The notes under the pieces are model-generated. The model ran no database searches, had not been told where the DNA came from, and was given only the letters and a program-made list of their open reading frames with translations. From contig OZ010593.1 in the NCBI GenBank assembly GCA_963932145.1, forward strand, positions 38,926,536 through 38,990,535: a stretch of DNA of 64,000 nt. The letters are read 5' to 3'. Of the stretch, positions 13,620-26,244 are shown piece after piece. The position numbers were made by a program, and so were the translations under genes. The DNA comes from Acanthosepion lycidas (lineage: Eukaryota > Mollusca > Cephalopoda > Sepiida > Sepiidae). Position 1 is the stretch's first letter, and every line of letters starts with the position of its first letter.

Positions 13620-13677
13620 GGGGGGGGTAAAATATATATATATATATGTGGGGGTATATGTGTGTGTGTGTGTGTGT
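13561..13677. repeat. (CATA)n(TA)n, G10 and (TG)n compound repeat
   Basis: A TA run (13581-13617) is followed by ten consecutive G (13618-13627), more TA, a second G run and (TG)n. Confidence 0.95.
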
Positions 13678-14229
13678 TTTTTTTTCTCCAAAGAACAGAA
13701 ATAGGCATTGAAGCTGAAGAAAACAAATTAAATATGATGGTTGCTCACAGATAACTGTTAAGAACTGGATTCTGTTGCTCACTCTTCCTAGATAATATTG
13801 ATCAGTTCAAACAGACCAGTGGATAGTTGTAATATGGCTACTTACCAGTCATGTGTGGCCCAAGTCAGTATAAAGACCTTGCCCCAGACAAGAAACATGC
13901 ACATCCTTTGACTGTTACAGACATAATCAGTAATAAGATTGTGTTATGTTTTTACTGATTTTCATTCTCAAAACACACTTCATATTCCTTTTCACCTAAA
14001 CAGTTGTCCTATTTATTTAACTGGATAAAAAAAACAACTCACCACATGTGCACACACATAAATAGGCACTGTAAAGTGTTTGTTCTTGAAAAATAATTAT
14101 AAACTTCATCAGTAACTTTTTTGTCATTAATATCATTGCATGATGCAGAATAGAGTGTACAAAGTTTTTAGGATTCTATTCTACATAGCCAATATGGAAA
14201 ATCCCCATTAGCAATGTTATAAATAGACA

Positions 14230-14273
14230 AATAAAACATGAACATATGTTGTGAAAGGATTTTGTTGGTTGGT
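14230..14273 (+). repeat. 44-bp direct repeat, unit 1
   Basis: Differs from 15504-15547 at one base: AATAAAACATGAACATAT then TTGTGAAAGGATTTTGTTGG. Flanks are unrelated. Function unknown. Confidence 0.85.
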
Positions 14274-15503
14274 GCAATGATTGTTGTCAGTAGGATATCA
14301 GCTAATCATGTTTTAATTGGACAACCAAGAATGAATCAATCAGTCTATAGTCTAGCACAATTATTAGCTGAATTTTTATCTGAATCAGGAGATGCTGAAA
14401 ATCTATCAGTCCAACCTAAAAGGAATTCAATATTATTCTGATATTTGATCAATTAGTGAATCTGACTGAAAACTTTTCAGCACCATCACGTATAATGTTT
14501 GATTTATGTCATTAATGAAGAACTGCCAAATTAAGGGCAATTGATAAAGAAGATGATTAAAAACAAATACTTAAGAACATATTGAGAAACATCAATGAGC
14601 TGCTTGTAACCACTTAACTCTATTATCATTGAAAGGTGTGAATTCATGTCTTCCTGCAATCTATACTATCAACAAATAGTTTTAAAAAATGTCTCTTCAC
14701 TGACATGCCACCATAGTTGACAGAAGAGTGGGTAAGGGAACACTTGGGCAAACCCTTTCCACATGAATATTTTACATACCAAGGCAAATAGCAAATAAAG
14801 TTATTGTAGTTATTGTTAATCTTGACAGGAACTAGTAATCAATCATGACAATATTTACTTCCTTAAATATCACTTCTGCTATTATTTTCATCTTAATTAT
14901 TGGTTAGCAATAATCTTAAATCTAATTTTGTACTGCAGAATTTTTCAACTTATTTCTCATGACAAAACCTACTTTTACCTTTGATTTTACTTCTCCCATT
15001 TTGGATAAATATTATATATAAATATTTGTATGACTTCTCAAAACCATAATTTTTATTCATATATATATATACTGAGTGACAATTGATTCATATCCTTGAT
15101 CTTTACTAAGAATAGCTGCCTAATGAAACATCTACTATCATTTAATTCACTTGGGGGATCATAGTTTTCATTTATTTTACAAATTTATGAATTTGCTTTT
15201 GGTTAATAAGAATTTTATTTTTTTTTTAACTTGCTATTATTTCTGATTTTTTATTTAAATTTGTGTGATTTGTTGAAATCAAGGAGATAAGATTATCAGA
15301 AAAAATATTGATATAAAATATTCAAGAACTTTTTTTAAACATTAAAAGCTTAATGACAAGCACTCTTAATTTGTAAATCTTTCTGTGATTAGATTTATTG
15401 AGATGCCAGTTTTTATCTCGAGTTAGTTCTATATTTAGTTGTCAGGTAAAACCAAGATCTAAACTGAAATGTAAAAGTCACCTCCAGTTTAAAAAATTAA
15501 ATT

Positions 15504-15547
15504 AATAAAACATGAACATATTTTGTGAAAGGATTTTGTTGGTTGGT
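15504..15547 (+). repeat. 44-bp direct repeat, unit 2
   Basis: Second unit, 1,274 bp downstream in the same orientation. The sequence between has no recognisable element. Confidence 0.85.
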
Positions 15548-15685
15548 TTTCTTTAAATGCAAAACCAATTGCTAAAATATTTTTTATTGGTGTGAGTCAT
15601 GATGAATGAATAGTTTAAATATTTCCCATAAAATAGCTAAGGAAATTCTCTCAGTGCACACAAGAATATAAATTTCATTCTATGT

Positions 15686-15686
<1 letters not shown>

Positions 15687-15721
<35 letters not shown>
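15687..15721. repeat. (TA)n microsatellite
   Basis: TA run with one AATA interruption. Confidence 0.9.
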
Positions 15722-16676
15722 AAAGACATTTGAAAAAGGTTAGATTGTAAGCTTTTAAAAAGCTTGTTGGTCATTTTGGGAAATTGCTCCTATGTTTTAA
15801 CAAGGCCAATGGTGTTTGAATGTTGGTAACACTGAATAAATGAACATTCTTACAGCCATTGAACCTGTTCTGGACAGCTATGTAGTAGAGACACTCACTA
15901 TAATTGATACATTGAATGAGTAGTGGTTGCAGTCTGCACAGCATTCACAGGACAAGTTCCAGGAATACTAATAGACATCATTCAAATTTGCTTACTTACA
16001 GTAGGACCATAGGCATAAATACTTGTAACTAGAATTCCCTTTATACCACAATATCATCATTCCTATCTCATGAGAGGATCATCTGGGGAGGTCAAGCAGT
16101 GCTCTGTAATACTCAATGATAAGAGCAGGTTCTACCTTCATGCAAGTCTGATTGCATATATATGATATAAATCGTGAGAGTGATGTATTCTAGAATGTAT
16201 TCATCCACAATATACAGGTCCAACCTCTGATATCCTAGAATGGGGTGCCATAAGTTATAACACTTGCTGACACTTTGTTTTTAAAAAAAAGGTGCCATGT
16301 ACATCTAAAAGATTGTAACACTGAACATGTATGTGATATGATGACTCATTCAGTTATAGCCCCCCCCCACACCCTATGGCGCTTTCACACTCTATTGTAT
16401 AAATGGGAGAAAGACGTATGAAATAATGCATCTAAGGATGATAACTATCATCTGTACAATAACATGCAAAAGTACAAGCCTGTGTTAATGATCAAGAATG
16501 GTATACACTGCATTATTAATAGGGTGTCTGAAAACTGTTGATGCATGCCCTTTTTTTTTTAACCTGTATTGATCTGAATATGTGATCATTTACTATAAGT
16601 CATCTATATTACCTGTGTGTTTAACCTTGGATAAATTGAAATATTTTCAAGGTGTTCCACTTTTATTCACCATCAA

Positions 16677-16719
16677 TACACACACACACACACACACACA
16701 TACATACATACATACATAC

Positions 16720-16764
<45 letters not shown>
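16677..16764. repeat. (CA)n(CATA)n(TA)n microsatellite
   Basis: CA, then CATA, then a long TA block. Confidence 0.97.
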
Positions 16765-16767
<3 letters not shown>

Positions 16768-17246
16768 GTTGGTTTTGTGTCAGTAACTGAATCACAAAAC
16801 TCGTTTTCCCAATTGGTCATGAATCTCCAGACTTAATCCTCTCTTTCAAAAGAGGCCCTTATCTATAATTGAGAGCAAAAGATAAAAAAGAAGTGACTTG
16901 CATTTTACATTTTGCTAGTATTTTATTCATTTCATTCCATATTTATTCAGTTTTCATTGCCTAAAAAATTATGCATATTTTTCTATAAATATAAGAATTA
17001 TTATGTTCAACTTTACATAGATAATGTATTTAATACAAATATATAAACGACACAAGGGCATAGACGTGGATTACCCAGTGGTCAATGATAATTATCCCAT
17101 GTAAAGACAGCTTTTTTATAGATATAATTCTAAACACTAATTTAACAGTGGGTAGAATAAAAAGCCCATACTTTCATCTCCCAAATCATACTTAGTCAAG
17201 TGATAAATGCATTGCTTCATGCCTTTTTAACTATTTAGCCTAAACG

Positions 17247-17252
17247 TCTGTC

Positions 17253-17304
<52 letters not shown>
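17247..17304. repeat. (CTGT)n(TC)n microsatellite
   Basis: CTGT tetramers run into an uninterrupted TC tract. Confidence 0.97.
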
Positions 17305-17305
<1 letters not shown>

Positions 17306-17716
17306 AACCTTTTATAGATTTGTTTTTATCCATTTATCAAGGGGTGGGGGCAATTGACAAAACCTTTGTCCTTCTTCAATAATTTCCACTTGGCTTCCTA
17401 ACTTGAATACAAATGCAGAGTAAAACTAAAAACAGATAAATATTTAAAAACAATGAATAAATAAATAATTTTACTTTGAATCTATTTTTTATTGCTTTTC
17501 TCATTTGTAAGTGAACTTAATGCTTGACTGGCTATCTAAAAAATGTTCTTTTAATAATTTTTTAATTCTAAAAATAATAATAATCTATTCCTAATCTGAA
17601 TTAATACAAATGAAAATTGACAAAATACTCTTCTTAAACAAGAACTAATATCATGTAAATGCTAGTAAATAAAACTTGATGTTGATGTTTAAGCCCACGT
17701 CGCTTAATAGTGGGGT

Positions 17717-17717
<1 letters not shown>

Positions 17718-17756
<39 letters not shown>

Positions 17757-17760
17757 AGAG
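17718..17760. repeat. (GA)n microsatellite
   Basis: About 16 GA units, then AAAAAGAGAG. About 415 bp after the (TC)n tract, so the two could pair as an inverted repeat. Confidence 0.97.
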
Positions 17761-20700
17761 ATTAAACTCATTTTTTTATTGTGTCAATGCCTCCCTGCTT
17801 TTTATAGCTGTGACACTGATACCAACCAACACTAACAAAGAACTCACACACTCTTTGTTTATTGTTATGTAAAATCTGCTGTAAGTTCACAATTTCCAGA
17901 ACTTACCCTCCAATTTTGAAAATATAAACTTTTTTAATCAGATTTTCGGTTCCTCCTGGAAAGCAAAGAATCTTGACAATTGGAATAAATAAATCCTTAA
18001 AATATATATTCTTATTTACTTTTACCTTTTACTTTAGTTTCTTATAGAATTTTTAAAATGTCTTCTAGACAATGAAAAGATATTGTGCTTGTATATATTT
18101 CCTTATTTTCTTTGAATATTTCTTCATTTCAAACCATTGTCCAAATTCAGGGCATTTTAGTTTTTTACACTGTTTCGTCTCATCTGGTTCATCTCACTTG
18201 AGTTCATTTTTAAAAAAATAAAACACCACTCTTTATTTATTTTGTAATTACTTTTAGAACTTGGATGAGGGAGGAGGCAAAGGAGTTAATTGTCCTTAGA
18301 AATTTTAGGAGATAATTCTCTTTAAAATTGTTTTAATTAAACCCATCTTTGTTGTAACTACAATAAATCACCTTAACAAGCAGACATTGATAAACAATTC
18401 TTTTTTTATTTTGTGCACAAAAGATAAGATTAAAATTTCATGTATCTCTTCAAAGGGAAAAGTTTTATTTGGCTGTTAAAATTACTGTAAATCTTCTATG
18501 TTCAAATATATGCATGTATTTATGTCTGTATAAATGAATATGAATATGTGTGTGTGTGTGTCTCCACTGATATTTCAAGTACATTATATGCCTATTATTT
18601 AAAAATAAAGCTACATGCTTGGCTTCCTTGATAAGCAGATCACAAAGACTTGACCTACAAAGATTACAAAGCATTTGCTTTTGTAAAGATCGTCAACAGA
18701 GCTTTAAGTTTCAAGAAGAAGCTGATACTTTGATGGCAAGAGGAAGAAAAATACAAACAGGTTGCCTTCTACATATAGGATGCTGAAATCAACATATGAG
18801 ATTGGTTTCATTTGACTATTTATTCTTAATGAGCTTTCAGCTGAGAGGAACAGACTGATTATAATCGATATTAACTTTATAATGTTTTCAATATTGTTAA
18901 TTTTTATTTGATTAAAGCTTGAAATGACCAGAGCCTATTTATTGATTGAATAGAAAAGACTAAATGATAAAAAAAAAACTTCTGTAGGTGGACCAAATGT
19001 CTGTCTGTCATTTGAGAAATTAATTTTTATTTAATGTTTTCTAACATGAAAAGAAATAACTTTGTCCACAATATCCTGAAAATACAATGTTGCATCAAAA
19101 TAGATTCACAAATCAGTGTTTTATTAATTCTTCAAAAATTGCATTTAAGTGCAGTTATAAAAGAGTCCATGTTCAAAGAATCTTTCAGAACACAAATCAC
19201 ATTCATTGTTTGGACATGAGCAATTAATTTATTCATCATTAATTTATCCATATTTTTAAGACAAAATTTGGTGGTTCATCAATAGACTTGACTATTCTTA
19301 TTCTTTGTTTTATTTGTTTTCATTTGATCTCCAATCAAAATGTAACAACAAAAACAAAGACAATAGAATGAATGTGTAGCTTCAGAGAAGCTGATTGTTG
19401 TCATGTTGAATGCAAATAAATTGGAAATTTATATTTGGCTTACAGAGCTTACAAAGAAAGCAACATCCACTTTTTAATTTCTTCCCCTCTTCCCTATTTT
19501 TGCAAGTTTTTCTTTCAATATCCAAAGCAAAATTTTCCTCGTCATAATTTTCCAATAAAAATTGATAAAACTCTTCAGTCATTTTAACATTCAGTCTCAG
19601 AGTAGAATCTTCCTTTGAGTTGAAAGCTAAGTTGTTTTTTCAGTTTAAAGCTCTCTCTTACATCCTCATCCTCACTGGTCAATGGAATTGTTGGTTTTTA
19701 TTCTTTTCCTCCCGTTTTATCAAAGTAGCTGAGCCAAAACTAATTTCCCTCTTTTGGCCTTACTTAAGAAACAACAATTAAGTCAACCCAAGTAGAACTT
19801 AATGCTTGGTACTTCTCCAGATTAAAAATAATGACTTTCTTCTTCAATAAAATGAAAATAAAATTTCAAATTTCATTTTAAATTTATGTAAATTATTTAC
19901 TCTGATTAATGTAAAGTTTAAAGTTCTCCACACAAAGCCTTTATAAAATATATCCATACTAAATTTTTTTTAGAAAAACAAAAAATGAAGACACTGCAGC
20001 AAGTCATTAAATAAAAAGAATCATCTTTGATTTTTTTTGTCTAACCCAGTTGCTTGCTTATCTTTGGTAAACATAAATTTCTTTTTCTTATTGTTTGTTT
20101 ACCACATACACACACTCTTGTGCCTTATATAACACTTAAACAAAGCTTTATCAATCACTTAAAGACAACCAGACAACAGTTGAAAAACTCATTTTTTTAT
20201 GCAATGTCCTTCAAAACATTACTAGGGAGAAGTCCAAGGAATAAAAGTTGGTTACAAATGATCATGTTATTTTTATAGGTTCATATCTTTGATATTTATT
20301 CACTATCATATATCAGATTACTTATCCAAAATGTCATTTGCTTTGTTCATATTTCTCTCACAGATGAACAGACAGACAGACAATTAATAGTCTAGTCATA
20401 ATTTATAATCACTGTAAAAGAAAGTTGAATGTTTTAATTTAAACAATGCATTCTTTCATAAGCTGAAATTATAGGGGTTAATTCTAAATGTATTTTCATA
20501 AAATCTCTGTGTAATAATCATTGTTACTCCATGAAAATGAAATAAGAATTAAATAAAAGACATACAAATATGAACTAGCACATTGTATATGCTTTATTTG
20601 AACTCCTGGAAGTTGATCAGTTTTTGTTTTGTTTTGTTTTTTTTGGGGGGGTGAATATATATATATATACCTCTAACCTTTAGCACAAAGAAAGTTGTGT

Positions 20701-21714
20701 TGAATAATCATTAAAAAATACTAATGACCATGAAATTCCATGTCTACAGACATTTGATTAAGATCAGGTAATATCTACTTCCCTAAAACATATACAATAT
20801 GTTTCTATCATTTAGTTAGAGTATATTTACATAAGTAAATTAATTAATTACTGCAAGAGAAAATCTCATTGAAAACAAATAAGAATGAAACTCTTTTAAA
20901 TGTTTTTTTCCTTTTTTAGTTGATCTACTTGTGTTTAACTTTGAAATGCAAATTGGTTAATTTGCAAAGGATGTTATCATTTTCTTGTTTTTCTGACTCT
21001 CTAATATTTCTAACCAACTTCATTATTCCTGGAGTGGGGTGTAGGAAGAGGAATACTGAATAAATAGTATCTGAGAAAACAATGATTAAGGTTTATTGAA
21101 ATTAGACCCAAAATTAGATACAGAGGAAATTAGTTTTCAATCTCAAAAAAAAAAGCTCAAAACAAATCCGTTTATTTGAAAAAGTTTCATCCATCCAATT
21201 AATTATATTATTTTCTTATAATTCTCATCAAAAAAAGAACTTTTTTCTTTTCTCTTTGTTTAGTTTTCACTTTGTTTTATTTGTTGGTAAAAGTGATTCA
21301 ACCTTGACTAGTATCTGTATACCAGTCAGTCATTTGTCTTTGCAATCAGCATATAGCAGAATATCACAAACTTCTTCATCTTTCCTTTATGTAAAATTAC
21401 AATCTTTAAATGGAGATGCAACAGTTTCTAAATTCACTCACACAGAAGTCATTCTTCTTTGTCTTAGTTCAAAGCTAAATTCTTTTGAAAAGATTTTCAG
21501 TTTTGAGAATACAAAATGTATGTCCTAAAAAGCAGGTTTGGCCATCAGTCCATCAATTAGGAATGTTTCTCTTACTTTAATTTCTTTTATCTCCAATGAA
21601 GCTATTTTTTCTTATCATTTAATAAGCATTTGAATAAAGACAAAATAAAAACTCTAATTTTGTCATTAACAATAATAATTCCTGATGTGATTTCTACAAA
21701 GAGTGTTTGACCAA
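17761..21714. other. non-coding stretch, nothing recognised
   Basis: AT-rich intronic or intergenic DNA with short simple repeats ((GT)n near 18548). No gene or element seen. Confidence 0.5.
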
Positions 21715-22150
21715 ATTCAATGTACACAACTAACATAAACTTGCATCTTGATTTCAGTCACTTTCCCACCATTGTGGCATAGCTTCTCTGTGCCATTTCT
21801 ATAAATAAATTCTTAATAATTGTTCTGATTATCTTTCTATTTTGGTATCTTGACTTTATGAATATAAGCACAGCACTAGATTGGCAGCTAGGTCTCATCA
21901 TTTTACTATTCAACTAGATGTAATTATAAGTTCTAAGTTAATAGTTTCTTCTTTCACACTTCTGACTTGTAATACTCTGTTTTCATTTCTTATTTTTCCT
22001 GTCAACTACAATCTTCAAAGATTTCAATATCATGTCAATCATTGTTTTATTGTCCTCTCTCTTCAATAATGTTTACTCAAATTCTTTCACTCTCAGTAAT
22101 CTGTTACATGTAAGTTGCTTTATTGTCTTGCTTGAGGTGAAAACAACCCT
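21715..22150 (+). pseudogene. LINE 3' end (non-LTR RT C-terminus), copy A
   Basis: In one frame with stops the + strand gives LSHHCGIASLCHFYK, then KHSTRLAARSHHF and FPVNYNLQRFQYHVN. This is the conserved tail of Jockey/CR1-like LINE polymerases (shape: LSHRR.V.SLC.FYKY ... TR.S.RSH.F ... LP..YNLQ.FK). It aligns with 26245-26815. Only the C-terminus is present, as expected of 5'-truncated retrotransposition. Confidence 0.75.
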
Positions 22151-23269
22151 TCCTTTTGATGCAAAGTCTTTAAAAACTATATCTGCTACTTCAAACTTCT
22201 AAATTTATAAACCAGAAAATAATCCTACAGAATCAGAATAAGTTATGTCCTTAGTAATTCTGATTTTACTGAATTTATTTCATTCTGTTCTTCCTTTTGA
22301 TGAAATGGAATTTGTATCTAAGAAAAATTGCAATTAAAATGGAAAGAATGTTTGGCTCAACTCACAGATCTGAACCAAGATGACAGGGTTAATAGAAGGT
22401 TGGGCTACCCATATAGCATCTTCTATATATAAAGGTAGGGAGGAAGTAAGGTGACAGCTCTTGTGTGTAGATGGGTTAACTCCACCAGCAGAAAGGTCAA
22501 GGACATTAGCTTGATTGTTGAACAGCCCATATCAACCTTACCCCTCTCTACATTCACACCATCTAAAATGCATCCATTTGCTATACCCAGTCACACACAT
22601 ATATCCAATATTATTTACTTTTTTATCCATTTCTTTCCACTGGCAGACAAGACCCTCAAAATAGCAGCAGGATTCGGTTTTGTGAGTAAATATGCAATAG
22701 GTCAACGAGTCTGTCCTTTTCTTACTTCTGAATTCAAGTGGAATTCACACATAAACGCCTACATCAATACATTAACCTTTCATCTAACACCATCAATATC
22801 TGTTCTTTAGTTATCACCATTGTTTTAGCGCAATGAACTTTTCAAAATCACTGTTGTCAGCTATCAATTTGGAAAGCAACAACAAATCATTATCTTCGAT
22901 TTTCTTCTGCTTAATTATTTGATTCCCTAACATCTTTTATCTACATTAAGTTCAAACTGTCTGTAAAATGGATTTAGATTAGCTATCCAAAATATCTGCT
23001 CTAAATTCAATTGATACTGGCAACCAGTGAAAACAGACATTATTCAAAAGGAATTAAGTAAATTACAAGTTAATTATTGCTTTCTTTTTCCAATAAAGAA
23101 AAACTGAATTCTTCTTCTGATAGAATTCTAAGAACAGAAAAAATACCTGAAAACGTTTCTGCTACAGTTTGATTATTTTTGAATATCTAAATTTCTTCAT
23201 CATCTTATTATTTATTAAGCAAGCTAATGTTTTTACAATAATTGATATTGGTAAACATTTCAGGATATA
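22151..23269. other. unassigned stretch between LINE copy A and the mariner
   Basis: 22370-22810 is less AT-rich and carries an open frame of 119 codons on the + strand. The translation shows no domain or motif I recognise; it may be a repeat fragment. Confidence 0.4.
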
Positions 23270-24548
23270 TCAGGTCATCCCATAAGTTCTGTCCAAATTT
23301 TGAATAAAGAAAACAAGTGACCAAATATTACATTTAATTACAGATTCAATCAACAATGTATTTTCCCTGATTATCTATGACTTCCTTCCATCTATTAACA
23401 AGCTTACTAATTCCATTACTGTAAAATTCTTTTGGCTTTGATTCGAAGAACTCACAAATGTCAGTTTTAACCTCTTCCTGTGTTACAAAAGCTGTTTCTT
23501 CCAAATTATTCTGTAAGCTATGAAACAAGTGGCAGTCTGAAGGAGCAAGATTGGGAGAATAAGGTGGATGAGGAATTTTCTCCCAACCAAGTTCTTCGAT
23601 CTTTGTGATGTGATTCTTGCTGTATGGGGTCACGCATTGTCCTGATGAAACATCACCCCTTTTCAATTCACTAGAGCAGGTCTTTTTTTCCTCAAAGCTT
23701 GGTTCAAATGCTCTAATTGCTGACAGTATATTTGAGCATTAATTGTTGCATTAGGTGGTAAGAATTCAATTCCTTGGCAATCCCACCAGATTGAAAGAAG
23801 AACCTTTTGCCCATGAAGTTCCCTTCTCGGCTGTGGCTGGGGTACTTCCCCTTTACCAAGCCACTGTCTACAACACTTAACATTTCAATAAAAAATTCAT
23901 TTTTCAGCACCAGTCACAAGTCTATCCAAAAAAGGTGAAAGAAGTTGGCGAGAATGGAGAGAAGAGCAGATGTCAACTTGGGATTGGAGGTTGTTTTCAG
24001 ACAATTCATGAGGCACCCATTTTCCAAGTTTAGGAACTTTTCCAAGTTGTTGAAGATGATGATGAACAGTTGTATGGTTTGAACTGAGAACCACTGCCAA
24101 TTCCTCAACTGATAAAGCAGGATTTTCTTCAAGGGCTGCTTCAAGAAGCTTTTCATCAAACTCAACTGGACGTCTGGTTCGATCTTCATCTTCAAGGGTG
24201 AAATCTCCACCTCTGAATTTTGCAAACCATCTTCTGCAAGTTCTTTCATTCACACATTCCTCTCCATAAACTGAGTGAATGTTTCTAGCCACTTCGGCTG
24301 CTGAGTTTCCTTTCTTGAACTCATAAAGCATTATGTGCCTCAAATGATTCTTGGGTACTTCCATGTTAGCAGGGTTTTAATCAAACAAAATTTAATTTTA
24401 TTGTTCTCTGAAATAAAATTTGATCAGTTTAAATGCATCTAAACATAAAAATAATGTTCAGCTCCATTAGACATTATAAAATACTCTTTAAATTTCATTC
24501 ATTTTAACAAAAAGTTAAAATTCGGACAGAACTTATGGGATGATCTGA
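23270..24548 (-). mobile_element. complete mariner (DD34D) transposon, 1,279 bp, inactivated
   Basis: The 32-bp terminal inverted repeats (23270-23301 and 24517-24548) differ at two positions and carry CATCCCATAAGTTCTGTCC. They are flanked by a TA duplication (23268-23269, 24549-24550), the hallmark of mariner insertion. The length is standard for the family. It carries a single minus-strand transposase pseudogene. It landed at the edge of a Penelope remnant. Confidence 0.95.
23346..24364 (-). pseudogene. mariner transposase pseudogene
   Basis: An intact gene would encode about 339 aa. The N-terminus (from M at 24364) has the two helix-turn-helix units (NERTCRRWFAKFRGGDFTLE; LSVEELAVVL) and WVPHELSENN before the catalytic domain. 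The first catalytic Asp (TGDEKW in the family) is Ala here (VTGAEK). The second Asp survives in FHQDNA and the third in NLAPSDCHLF, 34 residues apart once the shift is allowed for. Four in-frame TGA codons (23897-23899, 23885-23887, 23663-23665, 23630-23632) and a 1-bp deletion near 23605 destroy the frame. The stops at 23897 and 23630 fall where Trp and Arg are expected; 23663 probably also replaces Arg. Confidence 0.95.
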
Positions 24549-24550
24549 TA

Positions 24551-25560
24551 CTTATATTTACTGCAAAATGTTGTGTGACTTTCAGCTTATAATATTTATC
24601 CTTATTAAAATATTGGTAATGACTTTGTTTTGTTTATATCATCAGGTTTTATTTTGCAAAGGTATTTATTTAGAAATAAGGCCAAAAAATACAGGCCAAA
24701 GAAATACATATTTGATTAAAACAATACCACATATATTTGAATAAAACATTATTTTACATATTAATATGGGCTCCATGACTTGTTATAACTTTCATCAGGC
24801 ATTCACTCATTGATTTGTTAAGTGTTTTGCTATTTCAACTTTAACATTATTTGCAGAAGTTTTTATTCCCAGAGATCTTTTTTGCGTGAATATTGTTTTT
24901 CATTATCATATATATCATTTCATATACAGTTTTCAATTGGATTACTGTTTCTAGAGACTGGGTGTCATTCCACTAATTTGGTGAACTTTGAACTCCTTTT
25001 TTTGGTAAGATGGACAATAGTTAACTTTGCAAAATATGAAAGAATATTGGTTTGCATCAATATACTTTTTAACTTAAAGCTCTTTAGCTGTTACCTGCAC
25101 AAGGCAAAAATTATCTGCATTTATCTTTAAGCCATCATCAATTTTTAAGTAGCTGATCATTTTGAAAGCTACAATACTAGACCTACTATTGTCAAATATT
25201 TTCTTGATTGTCAATCCACTTTTCTTGTTTATTATTTTTCTCAAATCTGTTTTTAACATTCTTAGTCAGTTTTTGTCTTTTTCTTACCAATGTTTCTTCG
25301 ATTTCTTTTTTCTTTTGCAATTTTCCTTTTCTCATCATTCAATAAGTTTACAACATCTTGTTTCTCTTTTATGTTATATCTTTCTTATGACTCATTGCAA
25401 TGTTTTAATATTTGAAATTTTAAAACATCTATAATTATGCACTTCTGTGTATATTTATTTACAACCCTTGAGTTGTATAATAAAATATGACACCAAATAA
25501 GTTATAGTAAATATTTCTAATAAAAACATATATTGTATGAAATTCATTTTTTAATACATT
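24551..25560 (-). mobile_element. Penelope-like element, copy 2, coding region deleted
   Basis: This is a diverged relative of copy 1. Both ends align: 24551-24870 with 4510-4830, 24970-25150 with 6267-6450, and 25470-25545 with 7060-7135. Around 24940-24970 it jumps from the 3'-flank side straight to CCACTAATTTGGTG, so the whole RT/endonuclease region of copy 1 (about 4.9-6.25 kb) is absent. Orientation is taken from copy 1. A mariner sits directly against its left edge. Confidence 0.65.
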
Positions 25561-25663
25561 ATCATGTCCTGGGTAAGATGATAAACTATGTCCAACAGCA
25601 AGGCCTCTGATCAGGCTTTGAGGAGTGTAGAACCACCTCTTAATTGCTGGTGTTCACAGGTCC

Positions 25664-25668
<5 letters not shown>

Positions 25669-25696
<28 letters not shown>
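25669..25696. repeat. (TA)n microsatellite
   Basis: Sits between Penelope copy 2 and SINE copy 1. Confidence 0.95.
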
Positions 25697-25698
<2 letters not shown>

Positions 25699-25740
25699 AT
25701 ATTTTTTAAATGTAATGACCTCTCATATCATAAACAATCA

Positions 25741-25995
25741 TGTCTCTCCTAAGATTCCTGTTTTTTTTATTATCTTTGAATTGCTGTAAATTCTTGGGAA
25801 ATATAGCAGAGTGGTTTCTCATTACCTTCTCCATGGTTTTCAATTTAGAGTTGTCCTTCTCCTTAATTAGCTTCTATCCAAGTCTAGAGAGCCCACTATA
25901 CACTCCTATTTAACTCATATCCAGAAATAGAAAAAGATGGATTCATGCCTTTCTTAAGGCCATTAGTGCAAAATAAATACAACAGACAAGTACAT
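25741..25995 (-). mobile_element. tRNA-derived SINE, copy 1
   Basis: Aligns by eye with 41185-41445 and 62805-63020: complement of CCTTCTCCATGGTTTT, AGTCTAGAGAGCCCA and ATTCATGCCTTTC blocks in the same order. The tRNA-like head is strongly diverged. Confidence 0.7.
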
Positions 25996-26244
25996 GTTGA
26001 CATAGCAAATATGAAAAGGATATGAATCAAGTATACCAAATATGACAAAAAGTTTATAATTTAATATTAAACTATATTCTATTCCAAAACTTTTAAAGAA
26101 TATTAATTTCAAAGATACAAAATGTACACTTTGGCTCCTTCATGGAAGAATTTGTAATAACCTAAATTTGGTGTGAGTTGATGTAAGAAGGTAAAGGTTA
26201 TTTACAAGACTGTCAATGAACCTATCAGTATCAGTATAATAACA

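Noticed and set aside
13511..13782. Open frames rich in Ile-Tyr and His-Thr
   Set aside because: They are translations of TA and CA microsatellites.
15410..15475. Similarity to 30095-30180 (TTAGTTGNCAGGTAAAAC ... ATCTAAAC)
   Set aside because: Short and gapped in AT-rich DNA; could be a repeat but not strong enough to list.
22451..22810. 119-codon open frame on the + strand
   Set aside because: No recognised domain, no splice or promoter context, unremarkable length for this much sequence; kept only as an unassigned stretch.
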